From a virus: a stretch of DNA of 48,075 bases. Every line of letters begins with the position of its first letter. Positions within the stretch are counted from its first letter, which is position 1. The position numbers and the translations under genes were made by a program. The notes under the pieces were generated by a model. The model was not told the origin of the DNA and did not search any database. It saw only the letters and a list, made by a program, of their open reading frames with translations. This document shows positions 34,633 through 43,653 of this stretch, one piece after another. The DNA is taken from positions 1 through 48,075 of the IMG/VR virus record IMGVR_UViG_3300042445_000616, one strand, 5' to 3'.

Positions 34633-35734
34633 TATTTTATTGTTTAACAGTATTGTAGCCGAGGAACAGTTTAGAGGGTTGCCCGGGGTACATCAGTGGT
34701 CTAAGACTAGAAAAATTTGGGGGCATAACGGCTCTATGATTGATCGCACTGGTGTAGTACAGTTGCCGTTTAAAACAGAATTTTTAGATTCTATGCGGAT
34801 TCCAGACATCCCTCAGAATTTTTCAAAAACATTAGAACAATGTTGTGTTGAACACGCACGGACAATAGTCGACCAAGCAGTGGGTACAGATCAAACAATT
34901 TCTATACTATGGTCCGGCGGCATTGATTCTACATGTGCGGTGTCTAGTTTCTTAATGTGTACTACTGCCCAAGAACGCACCCGTATCACAATCTTACTTA
35001 ACAGAGAAAGCATTCTTGAAAATACTAAGTTTTATCAAACACACTTGGTAGGGAAATTAAATTGTAAAAGTAGCAACACTTGGGAATCATATATACGTCC
35101 AAATAACATATTTGTCACAGGTGAAGGTGGCGACCAGGTCTGCTGGAACGGGTTTACTAGAGCATCGGATACTATATTCAATGTACTAGGATGGGATACG
35201 CTTAAACAGTTTGCCAGTGCCGACTTAATGATCAAGGTACTTGAAATGGTAAGCCTTGATAAAGAGTCGGCAACTATAGGGTATGAGCGTGTGCTTGAAC
35301 CCCTAAGGCAAAACTCAGTTGTTCCTGTAAATACAGTCGGCCAGCTATTATGGTATTTTAACTTTGCCGCTAAATGGCAAAACGTGTATCTTAGAACACT
35401 GCTAAACTTAGTAGACAACTCTGTCATAACTGATAACTATATAGCAACGAATTTTAAAATGTTTTTCCAAAGCAGTGATATACAAATTTGGACTATGTTA
35501 AACAATGAAAGCACAGTGTTAGTTAACAAGTTTACAGACATCAAGATGCCGTTAAAGCAAGTAACATATCAGTATGATAAAGATGAATACTACAGAGAGC
35601 ATAAAGTAAAAATTGGAAGTCTAGGACGATTATCACGTATGCGTCCTAATATAGGGTATTTAAAATCTAACTGGGAGTTTTCTCCAACAGTTGATATTGA
35701 CCAGTATTACAATAACCAGAATAGTTTTATTTGA
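34610..35734 (+). CDS. Asparagine-synthetase-like PP-loop amidoligase, no glutaminase domain
   Basis: A 374-residue protein. PP-loop SGGIDS at 102-107 (SILWSGGIDSTCAV) and the second signature GEGGDQ at 171-176 (like GxGGDE of AsnB) place it closest to asparagine-synthetase C-terminal domains and the beta-lactam synthetase / lasso-cyclase relatives. The first about 90 residues are not a class II glutaminase: they lack the Cys2 nucleophile (MNTIS) and are too short. It would form an amide or related bond using ATP and a non-glutamine donor. Stop-start overlap TGATG with the following radical SAM gene. Confidence 0.85.
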   Translation: MNTISCPNILLFNSIVAEEQFRGLPGVHQWSKTRKIWGHNGSMIDRTGVVQLPFKTEFLDSMRIPDIPQNFSKTLEQCCVEHARTIVDQAVGTDQTISILWSGGIDSTCAVSSFLMCTTAQERTRITILLNRESILENTKFYQTHLVGKLNCKSSNTWESYIRPNNIFVTGEGGDQVCWNGFTRASDTIFNVLGWDTLKQFASADLMIKVLEMVSLDKESATIGYERVLEPLRQNSVVPVNTVGQLLWYFNFAAKWQNVYLRTLLNLVDNSVITDNYIATNFKMFFQSSDIQIWTMLNNESTVLVNKFTDIKMPLKQVTYQYDKDEYYREHKVKIGSLGRLSRMRPNIGYLKSNWEFSPTVDIDQYYNNQNSFI

Positions 35735-37176
35735 TGAATAAAAAAGGTAAAGACATAATCATATGGACCGGCATTCCTAAAAGGTTGCCACAAAAGGTCA
35801 TCGGGGCTTACCAAGTAGCACATTGGGTACGCCAGCACGGTTATACCGCACAAGTGATTGATCATATTCACAGATGGGACACTGAAACTATTGTGTCTAT
35901 GACTGAGCACTTTATTGGTACTGAAACTGTAGCAGTTGGGCTTAGTGCTACATTTATGTTCACGGTAGGTGAAACTGTATCATACAAAGATTCAGATATT
36001 CCAGAAGCTGCCTTTCCTCGAGCTATCGCAGTTCTAAAAGCCAAATATCCAAAGATTAAATTTATACTAGGTGGCGCAAGTGTACGACTAGACTTGTACG
36101 AACATAGTGATTTGTTTGATATTAAGTTAGGTGGGTTTGGTGAAGAGACTATTATAGATACTATGGCTAAATTAAAGACCGGCGGTATACACAAGCGGCC
36201 ACCGGATATATTTGATATTACTAAGGCATCGCATAGATGGCATAGTGATGACATTATCCAGCCAGGTGAGGCACTACCTATTGAGATTGGTCGAGGGTGT
36301 ATTTTCAAATGTAAATTTTGTCGTTACAGATTAACAGGTAAAGCTAAAGGAACATACTTACGAAGTATGGATTGTATCAAAGAAGAGATTCTTGATAACT
36401 ATGAGAAATTTGGAACAACTCGTTACTTTTTATTAGACGATACGTTTAATGAAGATGTTGATAAAATTACTGCTTGGTATAAGATGTCCCAGTCTTTGCC
36501 TTTTAAAATTGAGTCAACTGCCTATACACGGGCTGACCTAGTGTGGTCAACTCCCGAAACAGCTCACATGCTACAAGAAGGTGGCCTAGTTAGTACGTTC
36601 CTTGGGATTGAATCATTCCATCCTAAAGCTAGTATGGCTGTGGGTAAGGGGTGGATGGGCAAGCACGGTAAAACTTGGTTGCCACATCTTAAGGATGATT
36701 TATGGAAAGGCCAAATGTCCATAACTATGGGATTTATTGTAGGACTACCGGGTGAGCCAGTAGACAGTATGTACGAATCTCAAAAATGGTTAGTTGATAA
36801 TAAAATTAACAGTTGGAGATTTAGAACTTTACAAATTACCCCTAACGCTCAAGATTACGATGACGTTAGCGAATTTGAAAGAGACGTTGCAAAGTACGGT
36901 TATTCATTTCCATATGCTGATGATCCAAATAAATGGAAAACTGATATTATGGATAAGAATCGTGCTAACGAAATACAAGATGACATGTTAGCTAAATCTC
37001 GACCGTACATGCGCCACAGTTCTTGGGATCTGCCTGCTATGTTAAGTTTGGGGTATACCTGTGAAGATGTTCATATGAAATACTTTAATAATCCAATTTG
37101 GCAAACTAAGACTGATAGGATTCGACAGTTCTTAAAAACCTACAAGCAAATGATGTTTGCTATCGATGTAGTTTAA
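35734..37176 (+). CDS. Radical SAM protein with N-terminal B12-binding-like domain (copy 1)
   Basis: A 480-residue protein from ATG 35734. An N-terminal Rossmann-like domain (about 7-135; GAYQVAHWVRQHGYTAQVIDHI ... LGGASV) has the B12-binding layout but lacks DxHxxG, so no lower-axial His is evident. The radical SAM core has C189-x3-C193-x2-C196 (RGCIFKCKFCRY), FLLDDTFN, a TAYTRADL strand and FLGIESF. A C-terminal domain includes TMGFIVGLPGEP. This is class B (MiaB/BchE-like) organisation used for methylations and ring or side-chain changes. Paralogue of the 38628 gene. Confidence 0.88.
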   Translation: MNKKGKDIIIWTGIPKRLPQKVIGAYQVAHWVRQHGYTAQVIDHIHRWDTETIVSMTEHFIGTETVAVGLSATFMFTVGETVSYKDSDIPEAAFPRAIAVLKAKYPKIKFILGGASVRLDLYEHSDLFDIKLGGFGEETIIDTMAKLKTGGIHKRPPDIFDITKASHRWHSDDIIQPGEALPIEIGRGCIFKCKFCRYRLTGKAKGTYLRSMDCIKEEILDNYEKFGTTRYFLLDDTFNEDVDKITAWYKMSQSLPFKIESTAYTRADLVWSTPETAHMLQEGGLVSTFLGIESFHPKASMAVGKGWMGKHGKTWLPHLKDDLWKGQMSITMGFIVGLPGEPVDSMYESQKWLVDNKINSWRFRTLQITPNAQDYDDVSEFERDVAKYGYSFPYADDPNKWKTDIMDKNRANEIQDDMLAKSRPYMRHSSWDLPAMLSLGYTCEDVHMKYFNNPIWQTKTDRIRQFLKTYKQMMFAIDVV

Positions 37177-38288
37177 AGTTTGCCTATAGTGAATGCTGGA
37201 GTTCTGCTTGATTTTAAAGAAGCACCCTCTCCATGATAGCTGTTGTTGATACCATCTAACAATCCATTGTAATGATACTTCCATGCGTCAATAGTTCTTT
37301 CAAACTCTGGATTTTCATATAACCAAAAATCTCTATCAGTACGTGCAGCAGTAGTAGGCTTTCCAGCTTGAAACTTGTTTAAGTCCCATGTATCTTTGTA
37401 ACAGATACGCTTGGTTAATTCGTTGTTATATTCTACTATAGTATTTCTATGATGTGCTAAGGGTTCGCGCCACATATATTGTTGAGCTGACGGGTTTTCT
37501 TTATAGAACAAAAACATTTGATATGCCATTTCAAAAGGTAACTCTGGCATAGATGGTGACCAGTAGAATGGTTCAAATGCGCCTACAGAGTTTGACGCAA
37601 TATGAAATGTTATGTCAGTAAAATACATACCAACCATTCCATCACCCCAAGTAGCAACAAACGGTTTATCAAATCCATAAATGCTAGCAACTGTTTTACC
37701 CTTGTCAAGCATACTAGTTGCCACCTTTGGCTTATTTAAATTTCTAAGTAATGCTCCTGCCCCCCAAAATACAGATGTTTCTAAAAATCTATTGTCAGTG
37801 TAATAGTGCTCGGATATATTTTCAGACCAATCGCCTATCTCAATATGTATCTCTGGGTGAGCTGAGCTGAGCCATTTGAGAGTTGGCTCGACAACAAGGT
37901 CCCACTCACTGAGCAAATTTTTAGCTGTTATATCTTGAGTGTTTGGAACATACACTCCGTTACGTATTGTGTGCTTAGGCCAATTAACGTATATTTGATC
38001 TAATTTAATGCCATTGTTAATAAATGACATTAGAATAGTGTGACTATCTGCGCCGCCCGAATAAAATAATACTAGGTGATCGTAAGTATCTCTCAGTTGC
38101 TGAGCACGTTGCTTGTACAGCATGGACAACGATTGAGTACCCATAAGAGTTCTATCAAAGCTAGCAAACACATGATTATGCCAGTTCCATTTTATATCAG
38201 GACATCCGTTAGTACTAGCATACAATACTGCCTCTCTCTTATTAGTAAAGGTGGTATCTCCAACGGTCCATGTGCCCCAACTACTCAT
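37173..38288 (-). CDS. PP-loop ATPase, type II (SGGADSH), copy 1
   Basis: A 371-residue protein. N-terminal residues 1-70 form a small domain (TWTVGDTTFTNKREAVLYAS) followed by a helix that leads into SGGADSHTILMSF (PP-loop 77-82). Later landmarks are YVNWPKHTIRNG, FWGAGALLRN and FEPFYWSPSMPEL. The 42499 protein shares all of these, including the N-terminal domain and FEP/EFFYWSPD, so the two are paralogues. No glutaminase domain. It converges on the radical SAM gene with a shared TTAA stop. Confidence 0.85.
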   Translation of the reverse strand: MSSWGTWTVGDTTFTNKREAVLYASTNGCPDIKWNWHNHVFASFDRTLMGTQSLSMLYKQRAQQLRDTYDHLVLFYSGGADSHTILMSFINNGIKLDQIYVNWPKHTIRNGVYVPNTQDITAKNLLSEWDLVVEPTLKWLSSAHPEIHIEIGDWSENISEHYYTDNRFLETSVFWGAGALLRNLNKPKVATSMLDKGKTVASIYGFDKPFVATWGDGMVGMYFTDITFHIASNSVGAFEPFYWSPSMPELPFEMAYQMFLFYKENPSAQQYMWREPLAHHRNTIVEYNNELTKRICYKDTWDLNKFQAGKPTTAARTDRDFWLYENPEFERTIDAWKYHYNGLLDGINNSYHGEGASLKSSRTPAFTIGKL

Positions 38289-38290
38289 TG

Positions 38291-38596
38291 TTAGTTGATA
38301 GTTTCTGTAATTTCTGAAACAATTCCGTTAACTAAATTGTATTCTTGTCTCTCGGCCCAACCTAGCTTTGAAGTTCTTATTTCATGATAGTTGGCATAAT
38401 TTTCTACAGTGTCAAATACAATAGTAAAAATACGTGTATTATTGTCAACTACTTCCATGGCATTGCTCACGCATCCCGGTAGTACTCGAATCTGTTCGTT
38501 AAATGTTTTAAGCATTTGGCTATTCTGTTCGCTAACTTCACCAAAAAATTGTGTGTTTGCTGGCTTAGTACTAGTGATTTTTAATGTAACTGGCAT
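38291..38596 (-). CDS. Small unknown protein, possible dimeric alpha/beta fold
   Basis: A 101-residue protein with a beta-alpha-beta layout (TRIFTIVFDTVENYANYHEI) that recalls ABM/EthD-like dimeric alpha/beta-barrel proteins used as monooxygenases or cyclases, but no sure match. Late promoter and AGGAG site precede it; the PP-loop gene follows 2 nt later. Confidence 0.65.
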   Translation of the reverse strand: MPVTLKITSTKPANTQFFGEVSEQNSQMLKTFNEQIRVLPGCVSNAMEVVDNNTRIFTIVFDTVENYANYHEIRTSKLGWAERQEYNLVNGIVSEITETIN

Positions 38597-38617
38597 GTTA
38601 CTGATCTCCTAAAAGTA

Positions 38618-38625
38618 TATTTATC
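38618..38625 (-). promoter_or_regulatory. T4-late-like promoter for the 38596-37173 operon
   Basis: GATAAATA on the minus strand, 21 nt before ATG 38596, with AGGAG in the leader. Confidence 0.65.
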
Positions 38626-38627
38626 AG

Positions 38628-40061
38628 TCAGTAATTCATTGATCTGCTAAGATAGGTTGTGACTAATTGTTCGTTAAGATTGTCTTTAATGATTCGTTGA
38701 TTCATTTCGTAGTATGTGGTGTTTAATACATCTTTATAACTAAATCCAAAATTTCTAATAGCAGAGAGATTCCATACACTGGGTACTCGATGTTGCTCAG
38801 TACGTTGTTTAAACTTGTTACACCATGCTCCTGCTCTAGCTTCAGTCATAAAGTCAGTTTCCCATTTGCCGCCTACAAATCGATACCCGTGTTTTTCAGG
38901 CTCTCTTTCAAAATCACTCATTGCTAGAGTAGGTGACAAGTATAACTTGTTATAGTGAAAGTCGTGTACTCTTGATTTAAAATACCATTCAGTTGAGTCG
39001 TCCCAATCTTTTTCAGTTTCCTGTCCGAGACCAGCTATCATAGAACATCTAACTATAACATCATCGCCCCATAGCTCTCCAATTTGCGTAAGCGCAGGTT
39101 TATAGTTCTTAGCACCCCACCCCTTACCAATCATGTTACACGATATTGGATCAAAAGATTCTATGCCAAAGTGACAGCTGACTAAACCAGACTCTGGCAA
39201 TGATTCAAACTGTTCTGGCCAAATGTTTATTAAATCTAATCTAGCATATCCAATGTATTCTATTTTAAAAGGTAAGTCCTTGGTCATTTCAAAGAACTTC
39301 TGTGTACGTATACGATGTGCGTTTAACGTATCATCAGTAATATGATATCGTGTTGTTCCAAATAAATTGTAATTTGATATCAGAGATTCTCTAATACACT
39401 CCATCGATTTGTTAAAGTCATCCTTATCCTTGCCAATATTAGGGTATTGACAAAACTTGCATTTAAAAATACACCCCCTGCTTAACTCTAATGGGAGAGA
39501 TTCGCCTGGCAGTATAAAATCATTCTCGGCAAACTTCATAGTACAAGTTTGTATATCAAATGTGTTCACAGAGCTGGGATGAAATACTCTATTACCGGAA
39601 CCAATTTGAAATACTGGTGCTACTTCGTTTTTAAATACATGATTACAATACTCTAAAAAAGAATTTTCAGATTCATCTTTAAAAACTGCGTCAACTTTAA
39701 AAGCAAGCCGTTTATGGCCATACCATAAAAATCCTCTAACAAACTGGCCTCCTATTACAATTTTAACCCACGGAAAATTGTCTTTGATTTCGTTAAGTAT
39801 ATCAAAGACAGGGCCTTCGCCCTCAGTAATAATTTGTGGACTGTCTAACATTACAAAGGGAGAAAATCCAACAATCTTTGTTTCTGTGGTTATATACTTT
39901 TTAAATAAAGCAAGACGTTGCTCACTAGTCATAAAATATAAAAAGTCTAACACTTGGGTACTGTAACCGTTAGTCCGTAGCCACCAAGCAATTTGATAAG
40001 GCCCTAAGTATCGAACCTGGCGTAACGGATTAGTATCAGTTGTTAATATTACTACTTGCAT
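38628..40061 (-). CDS. Radical SAM protein with N-terminal B12-binding-like domain (copy 2)
   Basis: A 477-residue protein from ATG 40061; an upstream TTG is less likely. Same organisation as the 35734 protein: a Rossmann-like N-terminus (LGPYQIAWWLRTNGYSTQVL ... IVIGGQFV), then SRGCIFKCKFCQY with C197-x3-C201-x2-C204, ITDDTLN, YIGYARLDL, FGIESFDP and MIAGLGQETE. DxHxxG is absent here too. C-terminal segments (LYLSPTLAMSDFEREPEKHGY versus LQITPNAQDYDDVSEFERD) confirm paralogy. It overlaps the end of the oxygenase gene by 26 bp and ends the TctC operon. Confidence 0.88.
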   Translation of the reverse strand: MQVVILTTDTNPLRQVRYLGPYQIAWWLRTNGYSTQVLDFLYFMTSEQRLALFKKYITTETKIVGFSPFVMLDSPQIITEGEGPVFDILNEIKDNFPWVKIVIGGQFVRGFLWYGHKRLAFKVDAVFKDESENSFLEYCNHVFKNEVAPVFQIGSGNRVFHPSSVNTFDIQTCTMKFAENDFILPGESLPLELSRGCIFKCKFCQYPNIGKDKDDFNKSMECIRESLISNYNLFGTTRYHITDDTLNAHRIRTQKFFEMTKDLPFKIEYIGYARLDLINIWPEQFESLPESGLVSCHFGIESFDPISCNMIGKGWGAKNYKPALTQIGELWGDDVIVRCSMIAGLGQETEKDWDDSTEWYFKSRVHDFHYNKLYLSPTLAMSDFEREPEKHGYRFVGGKWETDFMTEARAGAWCNKFKQRTEQHRVPSVWNLSAIRNFGFSYKDVLNTTYYEMNQRIIKDNLNEQLVTTYLSRSMNY

Positions 40062-40665
40062 TGCTGACAAGATTCTTTTCTCTTAGTTTATCAATAGTTG
40101 AATAATAATGGTCGTATGTTATAGGACCTTTAGTTTTTAACGGGCTCAATTCATAATAACCCATTGATAGTACGTACCTAGTAACAGATCCGTAATTAAT
40201 GCTGTTGTGTGGTATTTGTGTGTTTAACAAATAAAATTGATTAGTCTCGTAATTAAGATTAGTATAAGGAAAATAGATGTAGTCTCTAGGCATAAACGAA
40301 TCCTTTTTATGTTCGTGGGCAAACATAACTAAGTACCGGTCATCTTGTGTTAGCATTAAATTAAATGCAGTAGCACGGTACGCATCTCTATGCCAATTAT
40401 AAATGTGTCCCGGTTCTATTAACAGTATTTTTGGGAGTAAATTAAATTCATGTATAAGCTCTAAAATCGGTTCATCCTTAAAATATTCCAACGGAACTTT
40501 ATGTTGTCTAAACGTGGCTATTACTTCTACATCGTCAGCAATTCTTCCATCTTTACCTTCTCGTTTAGATACATCGACATGCCCATAATCAAAAGTTTTA
40601 CAATCTTCAAATAATTTATTTGTTGGCAACAGTCCTATATTTAATTTTGTAAAACATTCATTCAT
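40036..40665 (-). CDS. 2OG-Fe(II) oxygenase, Asp/Asn hydroxylase-like (copy 2)
   Basis: A 209-residue cupin-like protein. The triad is H92-R-D94 in IYNWHRDAYR and H153 in IPHNSINYG, with R163 as 2OG ligand (TRYVLSMGYY). The pattern EPG-x-x-x-x-WHRDAYR-x-x-AFNL matches the Asp/Asn hydroxylase group, as does the 13085 protein. It sits between TctC (1-nt gap) and radical SAM copy 2 (26-bp overlap), mirroring the oxygenase-radical SAM pairing of the 9.5-16 kb operon. Substrate unknown. Confidence 0.82.
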   Translation of the reverse strand: MNECFTKLNIGLLPTNKLFEDCKTFDYGHVDVSKREGKDGRIADDVEVIATFRQHKVPLEYFKDEPILELIHEFNLLPKILLIEPGHIYNWHRDAYRATAFNLMLTQDDRYLVMFAHEHKKDSFMPRDYIYFPYTNLNYETNQFYLLNTQIPHNSINYGSVTRYVLSMGYYELSPLKTKGPITYDHYYSTIDKLREKNLVSNASSNINN

Positions 40666-40666
40666 G

Positions 40667-41599
40667 CTACTTCTCCATTTTTGCTAGTCTTGCTTTACTA
40701 GCAGTAATTGTGTCCAATACCCCCTTAGTACCAAACGTTGCACTGATTGTAAAGTCTTTTGCAAACTCTTGCTGAACTTGTTTGTTACTGATATATTCTT
40801 TTAAGAACCCCGACCAGAATTTAGTTACTTCAGCACTAGCGCCAGTCGGTGTTACGACTGCAAATCCGTCAAACTCCTTCCAACCTGTATATCTATCTTC
40901 TACCACAGGGATTGACATGTAGCCTTCTACTTTTGATTTTGAAGTTGCAACAAGTCGTAACTTGCCCGCATCAATATGGGCCTTGACAATATTCAACGGT
41001 ACGTATGCTGCATCAATTGTTCCTGCCAGCAAGTCATTGATTACTGGGCCGCCGCCTTTATATGGAACTGCCAAAGGTTCCTTGCTTGGTTTAGCAAATT
41101 CAAAAAATTGATCCAGTACCATTCGTTGACCCGGAGCACCATATCCAAATTTAACATCGTCTCCACGTCTAACTGCGTTTTCCAAATCTTCAAGAGTTTT
41201 AATTGAACTTTTTGGATTGACTACAAATGCGCCAATACTATCTCGAATACCAGTAACAATCGTACAACATTTTTCAGAGTCTTTTAATTCTTGATATGCT
41301 AATACTCCAGCAGTTGTTACTGAGATATGAAATCCGTCTGTTGGCATAGATGCTAATGCTCGCATGGCAATTAAGCCGTCGGCACCTGGCCGATATTCAG
41401 CTACTAATTTAATTCCTCTGTCAAGCGCATATTTTTGTAAATGTCTAAATGATTGATCAACTCCACCACCCGGAGCAAAAGGAATGATTACAGTTATTGG
41501 TTTGGCTGTTGGTTCAAATCCAAAAACGTACGGACTGATTACTGTTAGTAATGAGCTAAGTGTTATTGCGGCAATTGATTTTTTAGTTTTAAGTCTCAT
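40667..41599 (-). CDS. Tripartite tricarboxylate transporter (TctC/Bug) periplasmic receptor
   Basis: A 310-residue protein from ATG 41599, chosen because the leaderless-type element ends 4 nt before it. Signal peptide about 1-28 (IAAITLSSLLTVISPYVFG). Bug family marks are IIPFAPGGGVD (binding loop 1), YRPGADGLIAMRALA, FGYGAPGQR, VPYKGGGPVINDLLAGTIDAAY and VVTPTGASAEV. These proteins bind carboxylates or other small acids in the periplasm. No TctA/TctB permease is visible. Such receptors are greatly expanded in Betaproteobacteria, a hint to the host. The two Cys in EKCCT are unusual. Confidence 0.93.
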   Translation of the reverse strand: MRLKTKKSIAAITLSSLLTVISPYVFGFEPTAKPITVIIPFAPGGGVDQSFRHLQKYALDRGIKLVAEYRPGADGLIAMRALASMPTDGFHISVTTAGVLAYQELKDSEKCCTIVTGIRDSIGAFVVNPKSSIKTLEDLENAVRRGDDVKFGYGAPGQRMVLDQFFEFAKPSKEPLAVPYKGGGPVINDLLAGTIDAAYVPLNIVKAHIDAGKLRLVATSKSKVEGYMSIPVVEDRYTGWKEFDGFAVVTPTGASAEVTKFWSGFLKEYISNKQVQQEFAKDFTISATFGTKGVLDTITASKARLAKMEK

Positions 41600-41603
41600 A
41601 CTG

Positions 41604-41611
41604 TATTTTAT
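41604..41611 (-). promoter_or_regulatory. Late-like promoter for TctC, leaderless class
   Basis: ATAAAATA on the minus strand, followed by CAGT and ATG 41599. Confidence 0.42.
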
Positions 41612-41647
41612 CACTTTTTGATAATATTTCCTACGATTGTGGCAGGC

Positions 41648-41655
41648 CATAAATA
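41648..41655 (+). promoter_or_regulatory. Late-like promoter for the FMN-barrel gene, leaderless class
   Basis: CATAAATA, then ACAG, then ATG 41660. There is no Shine-Dalgarno. Confidence 0.5.
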
Positions 41656-41659
41656 ACAG

Positions 41660-42502
41660 ATGAATTCATTAGGATCCAAATACCCAATTATAGCTGCCGC
41701 AATGAATCAAGTATCGGATATTCAGTTGTCCAAAGCAGTCAGGCATGCTGGTGGGATTCCTAGCTTGTCTATTTATAATTACAAAAATAACTTTCAAGGC
41801 TTAGTAAACGACCTTATAGATTATAAGAAAGAGTTCAACGACCTTAAACTCTTTTTAAGTGTTGGCGATGCTGAGTTAAAAATTCCAGCAGTACTTGATT
41901 TAATTTTAAAATCTAAAATTGAATTTATAGAATTAATAATTGAAAGTACTAATACGCTAGTTGGACTACAATCTATTACAGATAACGGAACAAAAGTATT
42001 TGTAAAATGTTTAACCATTGATGGAGTTATCCCCGGAGTCACTGGAGTTATACTTAAAGGTAACGCTGGCGCCGGGCGAGGTGCTGAAGATTTAGATAAC
42101 TTATTTCACCAAATTAAAACGCACTACCCAGATCTAAAAATAATTGTATCTGGCGGTATTGGTACTTCTACCCAAGTAAAGCATTATATAGACAACGGCG
42201 CATTAGCAATATCAATAGGAACATTGTTTGCTGTAGCAGAAGAAAGTAAAATTTCTCTAGAAACAAAACTTAAGATAATTAATTCTACAAGCACTGATAT
42301 TTCTCAGTTTAATATTGGCGCAACTCAAAACGCATTAGTTTTTAGTAGTGTAGATAATGACGATTATAATCACACTACGGGGTTGCACATTGGTATACAG
42401 AGTCCAACAGCTGGACATGTATTTGTTGGCACTGCCGTAGACTATATAACTAGCAGTAGGCCAGTAGCCGATATTATTAACGATCTAGTAGCAAAATTAT
42501 GA
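41660..42502 (+). CDS. Nitronate-monooxygenase-like FMN TIM-barrel protein
   Basis: A 280-residue protein, somewhat shorter than typical NMO (about 310-350). Marks of the 2-nitropropane dioxygenase / FMN barrel group are YPIIAAAMNQVSD at the start, AVRHAGGIPSLS, ILKGNAGAGRG (phosphate loop), IIVSGGIGTSTQ and AISIGTLFA. NMO oxidises alkyl nitronates such as propionate-3-nitronate; relatives act as enoyl reductases (FabK). The catalytic His typical of NMO (GGHxG) is replaced in the GNAGAGRG loop, so another reaction is likely. Coupled to the next PP-loop gene by ATGA. Confidence 0.8.
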   Translation: MNSLGSKYPIIAAAMNQVSDIQLSKAVRHAGGIPSLSIYNYKNNFQGLVNDLIDYKKEFNDLKLFLSVGDAELKIPAVLDLILKSKIEFIELIIESTNTLVGLQSITDNGTKVFVKCLTIDGVIPGVTGVILKGNAGAGRGAEDLDNLFHQIKTHYPDLKIIVSGGIGTSTQVKHYIDNGALAISIGTLFAVAEESKISLETKLKIINSTSTDISQFNIGATQNALVFSSVDNDDYNHTTGLHIGIQSPTAGHVFVGTAVDYITSSRPVADIINDLVAKL

Positions 42503-43653
42503 TATTAAACTCAACTAGTGTTTATACAGTCGATGGTATAAATTTTGAATCTAAAATTCAGGCTTGCCTATTTGCCAGCCAAGTAAACAAACCAGTAACT
42601 TGGAACTTCAACAAAGAATTTTTTAATACCTACAACTGGTCCGTTGAGCCTGATCAATCGTTGGATGAGTTGTACAATGCGCGGGCAAGGCGACTTAGAG
42701 AAAACTACGATTACTTAGTATTGAGTTATAGTGGAGGTGCTGATAGTCATAACATTTTGATGAGCTTTGTTCGACAAGGATTGAAAATTGACGAGTTGTT
42801 GATTAATCACATGTCTGATGCGTGGAAGAGTCATGTAGTGTTAGACGCAACCCAAACAGCCAGCTGGAATACCGGCGCCGAACACGATCTTCATACAATG
42901 CCCTTATTAAAAAATATTCAGCATTTAATTCCTAACACCAAGATAACTGTATTAGATTTAAGTCAAAATTTGTTTGACACATTTATTAAAGCAGGCGATG
43001 CTAGTTGGGTACTAGAAAGAAATGAGGGACTGAATCCATTAAACGTTACAAGATTTAATTACGCATATTTTTCTGATATTAGAAAACAGTTTGATAAGAA
43101 TCATAAGATTGCTATGATAGTAGGAATTGATAAACCTAGGCTTATTATTAGCAACAACATTGCCTACTTGTTGTTTAATGACAGAACTGTTAATATTGTT
43201 CCTGTAAAGAATCACTTTGAAGAATATACAAACTCGTCGTTAGAATTTTTCTACTGGAGTCCGGACGCGGTTGATATTATGTGTAAACAGGCTCATGTTA
43301 TTAAAAGATTTGTTGAAACAAATATTCAGCACAGATCGTTGTTTGAATGGAATAATAATTACACTTCTAACTTTAGACTATTCCAGGAAAAAATGTTAAG
43401 ACAAATACTGTATACTACCTGGAATAAAAGTTGGTTCCAAACTGATAAAGCAGTAAGTGATTGGGACAGCGAATTTGACACGTGGTTTGCTAAAGGCTAC
43501 GAGGGACATAAAGCACACACTATATGGAAGGAAGGGTTGACCCACATGATTAAGAATGCCCCAACCTTCTTAAAATATAAAGCTGACGGAACTCCTGACG
43601 GACTAAAAGGATACCTACAGCATTATAAAATTGGACCAATAGTTACTATGTAA
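42499..43653 (+). CDS. PP-loop ATPase, type II (SGGADSH), copy 2
   Basis: A 384-residue paralogue of the 37173 product: N-terminal domain VYTVDGINFESKIQACLFAS, helix ARRLRENYDYLVLSY, PP-loop SGGADS at 78-83 followed by HNILMSF, then LELFFYWSPD-like and C-terminal helices ending near YLQHYKIG. Differences in the middle suggest a different substrate from copy 1. It is in an operon with the FMN-barrel gene. The 3' end overlaps the convergent DUF2061 gene by 8 bp. Confidence 0.85.
   Translation: MILNSTSVYTVDGINFESKIQACLFASQVNKPVTWNFNKEFFNTYNWSVEPDQSLDELYNARARRLRENYDYLVLSYSGGADSHNILMSFVRQGLKIDELLINHMSDAWKSHVVLDATQTASWNTGAEHDLHTMPLLKNIQHLIPNTKITVLDLSQNLFDTFIKAGDASWVLERNEGLNPLNVTRFNYAYFSDIRKQFDKNHKIAMIVGIDKPRLIISNNIAYLLFNDRTVNIVPVKNHFEEYTNSSLEFFYWSPDAVDIMCKQAHVIKRFVETNIQHRSLFEWNNNYTSNFRLFQEKMLRQILYTTWNKSWFQTDKAVSDWDSEFDTWFAKGYEGHKAHTIWKEGLTHMIKNAPTFLKYKADGTPDGLKGYLQHYKIGPIVTM

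Noticed and set aside
35868-36308. 146-codon minus-strand frame over radical SAM copy 1
   Set aside because: The plus frame contains the full CxxxCxxC core and overlaps its operon neighbour; the antisense frame shows no motif.
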